A program made the position numbers and the translations under genes. A DNA stretch of 49,885 bases from assembly GCA_017454295.1 (NCBI GenBank), contig JAFTDF010000036.1:1-49885 (forward strand). Direction: 5' to 3'. The stretch comes from Bacilli bacterium. Its GTDB lineage: Bacteria > Bacillota_I > Bacilli_A > RFN20 > CAG-826. This document shows, in pieces, positions 1-6,580 of this stretch; the first letter of the stretch is position 1, and each line of letters starts with the position of its first letter. The notes beneath the pieces are model-generated. The model did no database searches. It saw only the letters and a list, made by a program, of their open reading frames with translations, and was not told where the DNA came from.

Positions 1-1
1 C

Positions 2-115
2 CGTAAGTATATGGGCACGCATCCCACAGCGGCCCACATTATAGCGGAAACCCTCGATCGAGGCAAACCCGCCCATCAGACTTCCCAAGAAAGGAGATTG
101 TATTCTCGGGTCTGA
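2..115 (+). CDS. Possible C-terminal end of a gene cut by the window edge
   Basis: One forward frame is open from the left edge to a TGA at 113-115, about 37 codons. The residues (for example THPTAAHIIAETLDRG) match no family I can name. The reading is short and could be chance. No start is visible because the gene would begin outside the window. Confidence 0.22.
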   Translation, partial: RKYMGTHPTAAHIIAETLDRGKPAHQTSQERRLYSRV

Positions 116-137
116 ATGGTACGAATTGAGAATACAA
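98..137. repeat. Perfect 10-bp inverted repeat
   Basis: TTGTATTCTC at 98-107 is the exact reverse complement of GAGAATACAA at 128-137, with a 20-nt spacer. It lies directly upstream of the small ORF starting at 147 and could be a hairpin in its leader or an operator. There is no T-tract, so it does not look like a terminator. Confidence 0.5.
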
Positions 138-146
138 GGCCTAATC

Positions 147-338
147 ATGGATAAGAAAACAAAGAAAGAACCCTTCCCGGAAGAAGGCGACGATATCATT
201 TGGGTCACCAAGGTCGTCAACGGGCAGATCGTGTGCTGCCCCCACAAAGCCACGGCGTTAGACATCGCCTATCGCAAGGCGCATCAAAACATGCGTTTGA
301 TCGATCCGCGGACCGGAAAAGAAGTCAAAGACGATTAA
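147..338 (+). CDS. Small hypothetical protein (63 aa)
   Basis: I do not recognise a family. The protein is 63 residues, charged and soluble: a Lys/Glu-rich start (MDKKTKKEPFPEEGDD), then a compact part with two adjacent cysteines (IVCCPHKATALDIAYRKAHQ) and an acidic end. The ATG at 147 is preferred to a TTG at 126, which lies inside the upstream inverted repeat; the ribosome site is weak (AAGG at 136-139). Its stop at 336-338 overlaps the stop of a small minus-strand gene, so the two converge tail to tail. Function is unknown. Confidence 0.5.
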   Translation: MDKKTKKEPFPEEGDDIIWVTKVVNGQIVCCPHKATALDIAYRKAHQNMRLIDPRTGKEVKDD

Positions 339-496
339 AATCGTTTCCGGAGCACGAGGAAGACATGGGTGAGGTAGGGGATCCAGACAATGGCTAAAAT
401 CCCACCCGAGAACGCGTCTGCGATGACCATTTGCCGATTGGTATTGGCTTCGTTGGCATCGTATTCCGCTCGGTAGGGATTGATTTCCTCACTCAT
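335..496 (-). CDS. Small membrane protein (53 aa) coupled to the STAS-kinase gene
   Basis: This short minus-strand ORF encodes 53 residues. The N-terminal half is polar (MSEEINPYRAEYDANEAN) and the C-terminal half is one hydrophobic segment ending in basic residues (about residues 29-53, ending VLRKRF), as in a single-pass membrane protein with its N-terminus outside or in the periphery. Its ATG at 496 lies inside the last codons of the upstream STAS-kinase gene (stop at 491-489), an 8-nt overlap typical of translational coupling. The coupling suggests it works with that kinase, perhaps as a membrane anchor or sensor; this is inference. I know no named family. Confidence 0.55.
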   Translation of the reverse strand: MSEEINPYRAEYDANEANTNRQMVIADAFSGGILAIVWIPYLTHVFLVLRKRF

Positions 497-1646
497 AAGG
501 GATGATCAAATCGTCGTAACGATCGAGCAATTCGTAGAGACGGCCCCGGCACCCTTCCATACGGACGTTGTTTTGGGGTTCGTTGAGGCGGTTCCACCAG
601 ACCATGTGGATATAGCTGACGATGCGGATTTTATTTTTGACGTCTTCGCCATGGTCGGTGAAGGTGCGGTCGACGAGTTCGTTATAGAGTTTGTTGACGA
701 CCTTTTGGTCCACCTTGAGGAAGCGAAGGGAATTGCCCGGATCGTCTTCGTCGAAGGCGCAATAGGGGGCATAGAGGGCGGCGAATTCAAAGATGGGATG
801 GCCGACGGAGAGGGTATCCATGTCGATGAGGATGAGCTCTTCGTTTTGGACCATGATGTTCTTGAAATGGCAATCGCCATGGACGAAGGTTTTCCGATTG
901 GGGATGCCTTTGAGCATCTTCTTCGCCTTTTCGTAATGGGCCTGGTCCAAATAGGGTTTGATGGTTTCGAGTTTTTGTAAGGTGAATGCCTTGATATCGG
1001 GAATCTCGGGGTTCTCGCATTCGGTGGTGTTGATCTTCTTGAGTAACGCCACATATTTATTGAGATATTCCTCGGCTTTTTCCGGATGGGCGACGACGAC
1101 GTCGCGAAGCGACATGCAGTCGAGCATCTCGAAGCGCACCCCGAGCTTGTCATCGACTTTGACGATGTCAAAGGAAATGGCGGTGGGGATACCTAGGATA
1201 AAGGCCTCTTTGGCTAAACGAAGTTCCCGTTCGACCTGTTCGGGATCGGAGACGCGGTTGAAGACTTTGATGATGGTGTCTTTATCCAAACGGTAGACGG
1301 TGGAAAAGAATCCTTGGCCGATGACTTCCGCCCCGGAGACGTAGACGCGCTTGAGGGCTTTCTTCACGGGCATGATGTTGGTGAAGCCCGTCATGTTGAA
1401 GATGTCATAGACTTCCAGCGAGCAATTGATCGCGGAGACGTCGTTATACTTTTGCTTGAGCTTTAGCACGATGCGGAGCCCGGCGCTGGAGATATAGCTG
1501 AGGTGCTCCAAGTCCAACACTAAGGTTTTGAATTCCTTGCCGTGGACGGTTTCAAATGCCTCTTTTTCCACGCCGGCGGCGTTATAAGAATTCAGCTCCC
1601 CTTCGAAATAAAGGGTCAAAGTTTGGTTTTCCAAGTGGAATCGCAT
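489..1646 (-). CDS. STAS domain fused to an APH-type kinase
   Basis: This 385-residue protein joins two modules. Residues 1-100 form a STAS domain of the anti-sigma-factor-antagonist type, with the usual SSAGLR region that carries the phosphorylatable serine in SpoIIAA-like proteins. Residues 105-385 form an aminoglycoside-phosphotransferase/choline-kinase-like fold: a glycine-rich loop (GQGFFSTVYRL), lysine in TIIKVF, a catalytic HGDCHFKN loop and a metal-binding LIDMDT. The substrate is unknown, and drug resistance is not implied. The start at 1646 has a good ribosome site (GGGAGGAA at 1651-1658), better than an in-frame ATG at 1673 that lies in the -10 box. The gene overlaps the small membrane protein downstream. 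The fusion suggests a signalling role in which the kinase state is linked to a partner-switch domain. Confidence 0.8.
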   Translation of the reverse strand: MRFHLENQTLTLYFEGELNSYNAAGVEKEAFETVHGKEFKTLVLDLEHLSYISSAGLRIVLKLKQKYNDVSAINCSLEVYDIFNMTGFTNIMPVKKALKRVYVSGAEVIGQGFFSTVYRLDKDTIIKVFNRVSDPEQVERELRLAKEAFILGIPTAISFDIVKVDDKLGVRFEMLDCMSLRDVVVAHPEKAEEYLNKYVALLKKINTTECENPEIPDIKAFTLQKLETIKPYLDQAHYEKAKKMLKGIPNRKTFVHGDCHFKNIMVQNEELILIDMDTLSVGHPIFEFAALYAPYCAFDEDDPGNSLRFLKVDQKVVNKLYNELVDRTFTDHGEDVKNKIRIVSYIHMVWWNRLNEPQNNVRMEGCRGRLYELLDRYDDLIIPYE

Positions 1647-1672
1647 AGGGTTCCTCCCGTTTGGTTTGGGCA

Positions 1673-1704
1673 ATTATAGCACGCTTACGTGTCCTCACGT
1701 ATGC
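1673..1704 (-). promoter_or_regulatory. Promoter of the STAS-kinase gene with an overlapping palindrome
   Basis: A perfect TATAAT lies on the minus strand at 1678-1673. The -35 position shows no good hexamer. Instead it is covered by TACGTG-tcct-CACGTA (1686-1701), which extends by two more G-C pairs on each side across a T-T mismatch. A perfect -10 with a poor -35 under a palindrome fits a regulated promoter. Confidence 0.5.
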
Positions 1705-1754
1705 GCAAAATTGGAAACGGACGATGGCATCGAAGTTTTGGCGGTGCATTTTCT

Positions 1755-1782
1755 TTGACTTTTCCGTTCCGGGGCGTATCAT
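1755..1782 (+). promoter_or_regulatory. Promoter of the riboswitch-transporter operon
   Basis: TTGACT (1755-1760) and TATCAT (1777-1782) are separated by 16 bp. Transcription should start near 1789, just before the first strand of riboswitch helix P1, which supports both calls. Confidence 0.7.
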
Positions 1783-1790
1783 AACCCCCG

Positions 1791-1978
1791 ATCGAATAGA
1801 GGAGCGCTACAGAAAAGTAGCCTCAATCCCGCTTCACATTTGGCAATAGGGATGAGGTGAAAGGCAAGAGCGCCGAAACCTTCTTCGGGTTGGAAATTGC
1901 CCCAATCGGAGTTGCGTTGGACTAGGGAGGAAATACCCCCTAGGCTCTCCCGGATGATTCTGGGTTGGCGCTATTGAT
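1791..1978 (+). promoter_or_regulatory. Lysine riboswitch (L box)
   Basis: The leader carries the landmarks of the lysine riboswitch in order: ATAGAGGAGCGC near the 5' end, AAAAGTAG at 1813-1820, GAGGTGAAAGGCAAGAGCGC followed by GCCGAA (1854-1877), and a long arm containing AGGGAGGAAATACCCCCT near 1924. The closing helix P1 pairs ATCGAATAG (1791-1799) with CTATTGAT (1971-1978), with one bulge. The block at 1860-1880 closely matches the known AAAGGCGAGGGCGCCGAAG pattern of characterised L boxes, recalled from memory. It controls the ABC transporter that follows. Confidence 0.85.
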
Positions 1979-1990
1979 GTGAAGAAGAAT

Positions 1991-2055
1991 CCTCCGGTTT
2001 GGATCTGATCGCATTGGTAAAAAAGCCAGTCGATCAGGCGAAACGAATCAGGAGG
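1991..2055 (+). promoter_or_regulatory. Riboswitch expression platform sequestering the ribosome site
   Basis: CCTCC at 1991-1995 is complementary to the Shine-Dalgarno GGAGG at 2051-2055. Between them a strong hairpin forms from TGATCG/CGATCA and ATTGG/CCAGT (2006-2036). Folding would hide the ribosome site of the first transporter gene. The TTTTT after GGAGG also allows a terminator reading, so translational or transcriptional control cannot be told apart by eye. Confidence 0.55.
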
Positions 2056-2064
2056 TTTTTATTT

Positions 2065-2919
2065 ATGCATTCTCACTCGCTTAGGAAATTGGCCCTTCTG
2101 GGCTTGGTCGCTGGAGCGCTTTGTTCTTGCGGCAATTCAGGAAACAAGGACACCATTCGCATCGGACTCGAATGTGCCTATATCCCCTTTAACTGGGTGG
2201 CGAAAAACCCAGGTGAATTCACCCTTCCCATCCAAAACCATCCCGGCACCTATGCCGATGGCTATGACATCCAAATCGCAAAGCGAATCGCCAAGCAAAC
2301 CGGCAAAAAAGTGGAGATCGTGCAAACCAATTGGGAAGCCCTCATCACCGATTTGCAGATGGGTTCCATCGACGCCATCATCGCGGGGATGACCGACACC
2401 GAAGCGCGGCGGAAACAAATTTCCTTCACCGACGAATATTATCGTAGTGAGCTGGTGCTTATCACCTCCAAAGCCGTCGCCCAGGCGCATCCAGATCCCT
2501 TGTCCGCGAGCGATTTCAAGATGGTGGTGAATGGGCAAAACGTGGTGAGCCAAGTCTCAACCGTGACCGATGAGGTCATCGATGTCTTCGCTTCGGATTA
2601 TGGGGCGAAGCACGTGACCCCAGTGGCGACCTTCGCTTTGGCGGCCCAAGACGTGGTGAATGGATCTTCCTTCGCCATGACAGCCGAATTACCCGTGGCG
2701 CGCAGTATCGTCTCCCAATATGCGGGCTTAGGCATCCTCCATATCGACCAAGCGATTTTGGGCGAATATCGGGCCGAACTTGGCGTGTCCATCGGGGTGC
2801 GGAAAGACGATACCGAACTACAAAGCCAAATCAATGGCGTTTTGGCCACCATCGACGCGGAAGAACGCTTGGAAATCATGGAAGCGGCGGTGCAACGCTC
2901 CGCGGGGGTGGAAGCGTGA
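2065..2919 (+). CDS. Amino-acid ABC transporter substrate-binding lipoprotein (probably lysine)
   Basis: This is a periplasmic-binding-protein class 3 (SBP_bac_3) lipoprotein of 284 residues. The signal peptide (MHSHSLRKLALLGLVAGALCSC) ends in a lipobox with cysteine 22, so it is anchored outside the membrane. The mature part begins with the family pattern (IRIGLECAYIPFNW) and continues with the ligand-binding region (DGYDIQIAKRIAKQTGK, DAIIAGMTDTEARRKQISFTD). The ATG at 2065 is chosen because it follows the ribosome site GGAGG at 2051-2055 and starts a normal signal peptide; an upstream in-frame start at 1999 lies in the regulatory leader. The protein family binds polar amino acids in general. 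The lysine riboswitch just upstream makes lysine the likely substrate. Confidence 0.88.
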   Translation: MHSHSLRKLALLGLVAGALCSCGNSGNKDTIRIGLECAYIPFNWVAKNPGEFTLPIQNHPGTYADGYDIQIAKRIAKQTGKKVEIVQTNWEALITDLQMGSIDAIIAGMTDTEARRKQISFTDEYYRSELVLITSKAVAQAHPDPLSASDFKMVVNGQNVVSQVSTVTDEVIDVFASDYGAKHVTPVATFALAAQDVVNGSSFAMTAELPVARSIVSQYAGLGILHIDQAILGEYRAELGVSIGVRKDDTELQSQINGVLATIDAEERLEIMEAAVQRSAGVEA

Positions 2920-3689
2920 ACCTCGGGGAAGATATCGCCACCTTGCTGACCACCTATTGGAAGGAATTCCTTTTAGGCACCGCGGGCACCTTGCTCCTAT
3001 CGGTAGTGGGCACCGGGGTGGGACTCCTCCTTGGCATCTTCCTCGCAATGGGAAAGCGACTCCGCCCAAAGACGGGGGACCCTTGGTATGCCAAAGCGGG
3101 CAAAGGGGTTTTGCATGGTTTTTGCGCGGTTTATTCTGCCGTGGTGCGGGGAACTCCGATGATGGTTCAGGCGATTTTGTTTAAATATGGCACCATGGCC
3201 TTGGGCGTGAATTGGAACGATATCCTGCCCGGAATCGATGTCTTTAACGGCTGGATGGTGGCGGGGCTTATCGTCATCACGCTCAACACGACGGCCTATA
3301 TGGGCGAAGTGGTGCTCTCTGGTTTACAAGGCGTCGACCCGGGTCAAGAAGAAGGGGCCCGTTCCCTGGGTTTGACCTCGGCCCAGACCTTCCGCTTGGT
3401 GGTTTTGCCCCAAGCCCTTCGCAACGCCATTCCCACCATTGGCAACGAATGGATCGTCAATATCAAAGACTCTTCCGTCTTGAATGTCATCGGCGTCGCT
3501 GAACTCTATTTCGAAGCCTACATGGCCGCGAACACGTCCTATGCGTTCATGGCCAGCTACTTGATCATCGCCGTGATTTATCTATTGCTGACCTTAGGGA
3601 GCAATTTGGTGTTGAAACTCATCGGCATCAAATTGGAAGGTCGTTCCATCTTCCGCTTCACTCATGGGGCAAGGAGGGCCCAGGCATGA
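2916..3689 (+). CDS. Amino-acid ABC transporter permease (probably lysine)
   Basis: This 257-residue integral membrane protein is a His/Glu/Gln/Arg/opine-type permease, the membrane channel of the importer. It has the N-terminal helix with GTLLLSVVGTGVGLLLGIFLA, the RGTPMMVQ motif, and the EAA loop that docks the ATPase (GARSLGLTSAQTFRLVVLPQ). It starts at a GTG whose last base overlaps the TGA stop of the binding-protein gene (GTGA), so the two are translationally coupled. It in turn overlaps the ATPase gene by ATGA. Substrate choice is inferred from the upstream riboswitch. Confidence 0.9.
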   Translation: MNLGEDIATLLTTYWKEFLLGTAGTLLLSVVGTGVGLLLGIFLAMGKRLRPKTGDPWYAKAGKGVLHGFCAVYSAVVRGTPMMVQAILFKYGTMALGVNWNDILPGIDVFNGWMVAGLIVITLNTTAYMGEVVLSGLQGVDPGQEEGARSLGLTSAQTFRLVVLPQALRNAIPTIGNEWIVNIKDSSVLNVIGVAELYFEAYMAANTSYAFMASYLIIAVIYLLLTLGSNLVLKLIGIKLEGRSIFRFTHGARRAQA

Positions 3690-4414
3690 GTATCCTATCC
3701 GTCGAGCATCTACGTAAATCCTTCGATGGGGAAATGGTTCTCCAAGACGTCTCGTTTACCTTAGAACAAGGGGAATGCCTCACGATTTTAGGCAATTCCG
3801 GATCGGGGAAATCCACGTGTCTACGTTGTTTGAACCAGCTGGCCCTTCCCGATTCGGGCGCCATCTATTTCGAAGGGAAAAACACCTTGGAGAAGGGTTA
3901 TGACGTCAATTATCTGCGTTCGAAGGTCAACATGGTGTTCCAATCGTTTAACCTCTTCGCCAACATGGATGTGCTGAAAAACTGCACCTTGGCCCAGCGA
4001 AAAGTGCTCCATCGCGGTGCGGTGGAAGCCGAAGCGGTGGCCAGGCGAGAACTGGCGAAGGTGGGCTTGCAAGAAAAAGCCCATGCCTTTCCCGCCTCGC
4101 TTTCGGGCGGCCAAAAGCAACGCGTCGCCATTGCCCGCAGCCTTTGCATGGATCCTTCCATCTTGCTCTTCGATGAGCCGACCAGCGCCCTCGATCCGGC
4201 GATGGTGGCGGAAGTGTTACGCGTCATGGAAGGCCTGCGCAAAGAGGGGGTGACCATGGTTTTGGTGACTCACCAAATCGAATTCGCGCGTCGCATCTCC
4301 TCGAAAATCCTCTTCCTCCATCAGGGCAAGGTGAATCTATTTGGCACCCCCAAGGAGGTCTTCGCATCTCCCACCCCGGAATTCGCCAGTTTCCTCGCGC
4401 TGGAAGGGAAATGA
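3686..4414 (+). CDS. Amino-acid ABC transporter ATP-binding protein (probably lysine)
   Basis: This is a 242-residue cytoplasmic ATPase of the GlnQ/HisP type that powers the importer. Walker A is GNSGSGKST (about residues 34-42), the Q-loop is NMVFQSFNLF, the ABC signature is LSGGQKQR, Walker B is LLFDEPTSALDP and the switch histidine is in VTHQIEF. Length is normal. The start overlaps the permease stop (ATGA). It is the last gene of the riboswitch operon; a weak hairpin and T-rich stretch follow. Confidence 0.92.
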   Translation: MSILSVEHLRKSFDGEMVLQDVSFTLEQGECLTILGNSGSGKSTCLRCLNQLALPDSGAIYFEGKNTLEKGYDVNYLRSKVNMVFQSFNLFANMDVLKNCTLAQRKVLHRGAVEAEAVARRELAKVGLQEKAHAFPASLSGGQKQRVAIARSLCMDPSILLFDEPTSALDPAMVAEVLRVMEGLRKEGVTMVLVTHQIEFARRISSKILFLHQGKVNLFGTPKEVFASPTPEFASFLALEGK

Positions 4415-4417
4415 GTT

Positions 4418-4440
4418 TTCGCTAGAAAAAGCGGACTTTT
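4418..4440 (+). terminator. Weak terminator after the transporter operon
   Basis: TTCGCT (4418-4423) can pair with AGCGGA (4430-4435), including one G-T pair, followed by CTTTT and further T-rich sequence. The stem is only 6 bp. Confidence 0.35.
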
Positions 4441-4453
4441 GCTTTGTTTTTAC

Positions 4454-4482
4454 TTTCGCGAGAGCGCGCTTGGGTATATAGT
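4454..4482 (+). promoter_or_regulatory. Promoter placing +1 on the cdaA start codon
   Basis: TATAGT at 4477-4482 with TTTCGC at 4454-4459 (17-bp spacer, weak -35). Seven bases past the -10 is position 4489, the A of the cdaA ATG. There is no Shine-Dalgarno upstream of that ATG, so a leaderless mRNA is suggested. Confidence 0.5.
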
Positions 4483-4488
4483 AAATCT

Positions 4489-5310
4489 ATGACTTTCCCA
4501 TTCCTTTATTTTCTCTCTGGCCCCATTGGGAGCCTCGACCATATCGAAAACTTACTCTCCTTCCTCTTCGCCTTCTTCCTGCTAGCGGGACTTGGAACGG
4601 TGAGTTTCTTCCTCTTCAAACGTCTCGTGCCGCGGATTTTCATCCTTGGCGGTGGCGTGGTCATTCTCTTGTCTTGGCTATTCGGATTAAATATCGTCGC
4701 CTTCGTCGCCGGCATCATTTTGGCTTGTGGCATCGTTTATTTCTTGATTGCGAATATGAACGAAAATCGGGAGTTCGTCGGCAACAATATGCTCGCCAAA
4801 GGCGGCAAGGCCAAAAGCAAACGCCGGATCCACGCCGAAGCCCTCTTCGACCGCGAAGCGATGTATAAGAAGATTGAGACCGCCGTCTTCACCTTATCCC
4901 GGCAAAAAGTGGGGGCGCTCATCACCTTCGAAAAGAAGGATTCCCTTACCGCGGTCATGAAATCGGGGACCCGCATCGACGCTCCGGTCTCCGCCGAACT
5001 TTTGCAAACCATTTTCTATCCCGGTACCCGTCTCCATGATGGCGCCGTCATTATCCGCAACGACAAAATCGTGGCCGCTTCGGTCTATTTCACCCCGACC
5101 ACCCGTCCCTTAAGCGGGAAATATGGCAGCCGCCACCGCGCCGCCATCGGCATCTCGGAAATCTGCGATGCCGTCACCGTCGTCGTTTCCGAAGAAACCG
5201 GACGCGTCTCCATCGCTTACGAAGGGGAACTCCAGCCCGTGGCGCCGGATACCTTCCTCGAAACCTTCGAAACTTACATGTCCCAGGCCAAAGAAAGTTC
5301 TCAGGAGTAA
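4489..5310 (+). CDS. cdaA: Diadenylate cyclase CdaA
   Basis: CdaA condenses two ATP into cyclic di-AMP, the messenger that controls potassium and osmotic balance and cell-wall state in Gram-positives. The 273 residues comprise membrane segments in the first 90 residues, a linker, and a DAC domain from about residue 115. Key motifs are visible: DGAVII and GSRHRAAIGISE (the DGA and RHR motifs of the active site). The start is set at the ATG 4489 rather than the TTG at 4444: no ribosome site precedes it and the -10 box fits a leaderless start. The gene leads directly into glmM and glmS. The usual partner gene cdaR (YbbR domains) between cdaA and glmM is absent. The TrkA/TrkH potassium system at 39519-42487 is of a type known to respond to c-di-AMP in other Firmicutes. 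Confidence 0.88.
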   Translation: MTFPFLYFLSGPIGSLDHIENLLSFLFAFFLLAGLGTVSFFLFKRLVPRIFILGGGVVILLSWLFGLNIVAFVAGIILACGIVYFLIANMNENREFVGNNMLAKGGKAKSKRRIHAEALFDREAMYKKIETAVFTLSRQKVGALITFEKKDSLTAVMKSGTRIDAPVSAELLQTIFYPGTRLHDGAVIIRNDKIVAASVYFTPTTRPLSGKYGSRHRAAIGISEICDAVTVVVSEETGRVSIAYEGELQPVAPDTFLETFETYMSQAKESSQE

Positions 5311-5312
5311 CC

Positions 5313-6578
5313 TTGGAACGTTTCGGCACCGACGGCATTCGCTTTCTTTACGAAGGGGAGTCTTCCCCTTTTTTCGCTTATCGGCTCGGTCGGGCCATTG
5401 GGCTACTACCCCAAGCCGAAATCATTCTCATCGGCCGGGATAACCGCCCTAGTGGCAAGGCCCTTGCTTCGGCCTTGATCTCGGGACTCCATGCGATGGG
5501 GATGGTGGCGCTTGATCTTGGGGAGATTTCCACCCCGGCATTTGCCTATTGCCTCACCGCACACCATGCCCAATACGGAGTGATGGTCACCGCCTCCCAT
5601 AACCCCGCCGCCTATAACGGCTTTAAGGTCTATACCGGCAATGGCCATAAAATCGGGGCGGATTTGCAGCGTCAAATCGAAGCCCATTTGGATTTTTCGG
5701 GGGCGATGATGGGTTCTTCCTATCCAAACGAAACCATTTCTCCTAAGCCCTATTTAGAAGCGCTGGAATCGGCTTTTGCCGGGAAAGTTTTCCAAGGGCG
5801 ATATCTCTTCGATTTTGCCAATGGCGTCAGCGCGACCTTGGCCAAAGAAGTTTTGTCTCGTCACCTCGCGCATCCTCATTTTAGCTTCGATGGGGATGGA
5901 AGCCAGGTGAACGAAGGTTGTGGCGTCACCCATCCCGAGGCCATCCTTGGCCGCTGTCATGAATTTGATTTGACCTTCCTCTTTGATGGCGACGGCGACC
6001 GCGTCATGGCCTATCTTCCCGATGGGCGCTGCCTCGATGGGGCTTCCTTCCTCTTTGGGTTTGGACGGCTACAAAAGCAACCCGTTGTTTCCACGGTGGT
6101 GGCGACCTACGCCCTAGAAACCGAACTATCGAAAGTGGGGGTGCAAACCTATTTCGAATCGGTTGGCGATGCCGGCGTCTTAGAAAAGATGGAAGCGGTG
6201 GGCGCCACCTTAGGCGGTGAGCCCTCGGGCCATTTGATTTTCCGCGACTTTTCCCCTTCTGGGGATGGGCTATATGCCGCCTTGCGACTGATCGACCTCC
6301 GGGAAAACCATCCTGAGGATTACGAGAACCTCATCGCGTTCCGTCCTTATCCCTTCGTTTCGAAAAACCTCTTGTTCCCAAACGAAGAAGCCGCCCGTTT
6401 GGCTTTAGAAAACCCGGCCTTTTTGCAAACCCTAGAAGAAATCCGCGCCTGTTTTGACGGCCGCATCGTCGTCCGCCTCTCCGGCACCGAGCCGATGGTG
6501 CGTCTTTTCATCGAATCCCCAAACGAGGAGGAACATGATACAATTCTAGGTTGGCTTATCGCCGCTTTAGGACAATAG
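5313..6578 (+). CDS. glmM: Phosphoglucosamine mutase GlmM
   Basis: GlmM converts glucosamine-6-phosphate to glucosamine-1-phosphate for UDP-GlcNAc and peptidoglycan. The 421 residues carry all four family blocks: the N-terminal FGTDGIR, the catalytic phosphoserine loop TASHNP, the metal loop FDGDGDR, the sugar loop GGEPSGH, and the phosphate-binding loop RLSGTEPMVR near the end. It is slightly shorter than the usual 445-450 residues. It starts at TTG 5313, three bases after the cdaA stop, with AGGAG at 5303-5307; the second residue is followed directly by the conserved FGTDG, so no later start is possible. In B. subtilis-type bacteria GlmM binds and restrains CdaA, consistent with the order here. 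Confidence 0.93.
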   Translation: MERFGTDGIRFLYEGESSPFFAYRLGRAIGLLPQAEIILIGRDNRPSGKALASALISGLHAMGMVALDLGEISTPAFAYCLTAHHAQYGVMVTASHNPAAYNGFKVYTGNGHKIGADLQRQIEAHLDFSGAMMGSSYPNETISPKPYLEALESAFAGKVFQGRYLFDFANGVSATLAKEVLSRHLAHPHFSFDGDGSQVNEGCGVTHPEAILGRCHEFDLTFLFDGDGDRVMAYLPDGRCLDGASFLFGFGRLQKQPVVSTVVATYALETELSKVGVQTYFESVGDAGVLEKMEAVGATLGGEPSGHLIFRDFSPSGDGLYAALRLIDLRENHPEDYENLIAFRPYPFVSKNLLFPNEEAARLALENPAFLQTLEEIRACFDGRIVVRLSGTEPMVRLFIESPNEEEHDTILGWLIAALGQ

Positions 6579-6580
6579 AT

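Noticed and set aside
480-980. Long plus-strand ORF (166 codons)
   Set aside because: It is antisense to the STAS-kinase gene, whose motifs are intact, and its residue pattern (D, V, E, F rich) is typical of a shadow frame.
6579-6580. glmS ribozyme
   Set aside because: Only two bases separate glmM and glmS.
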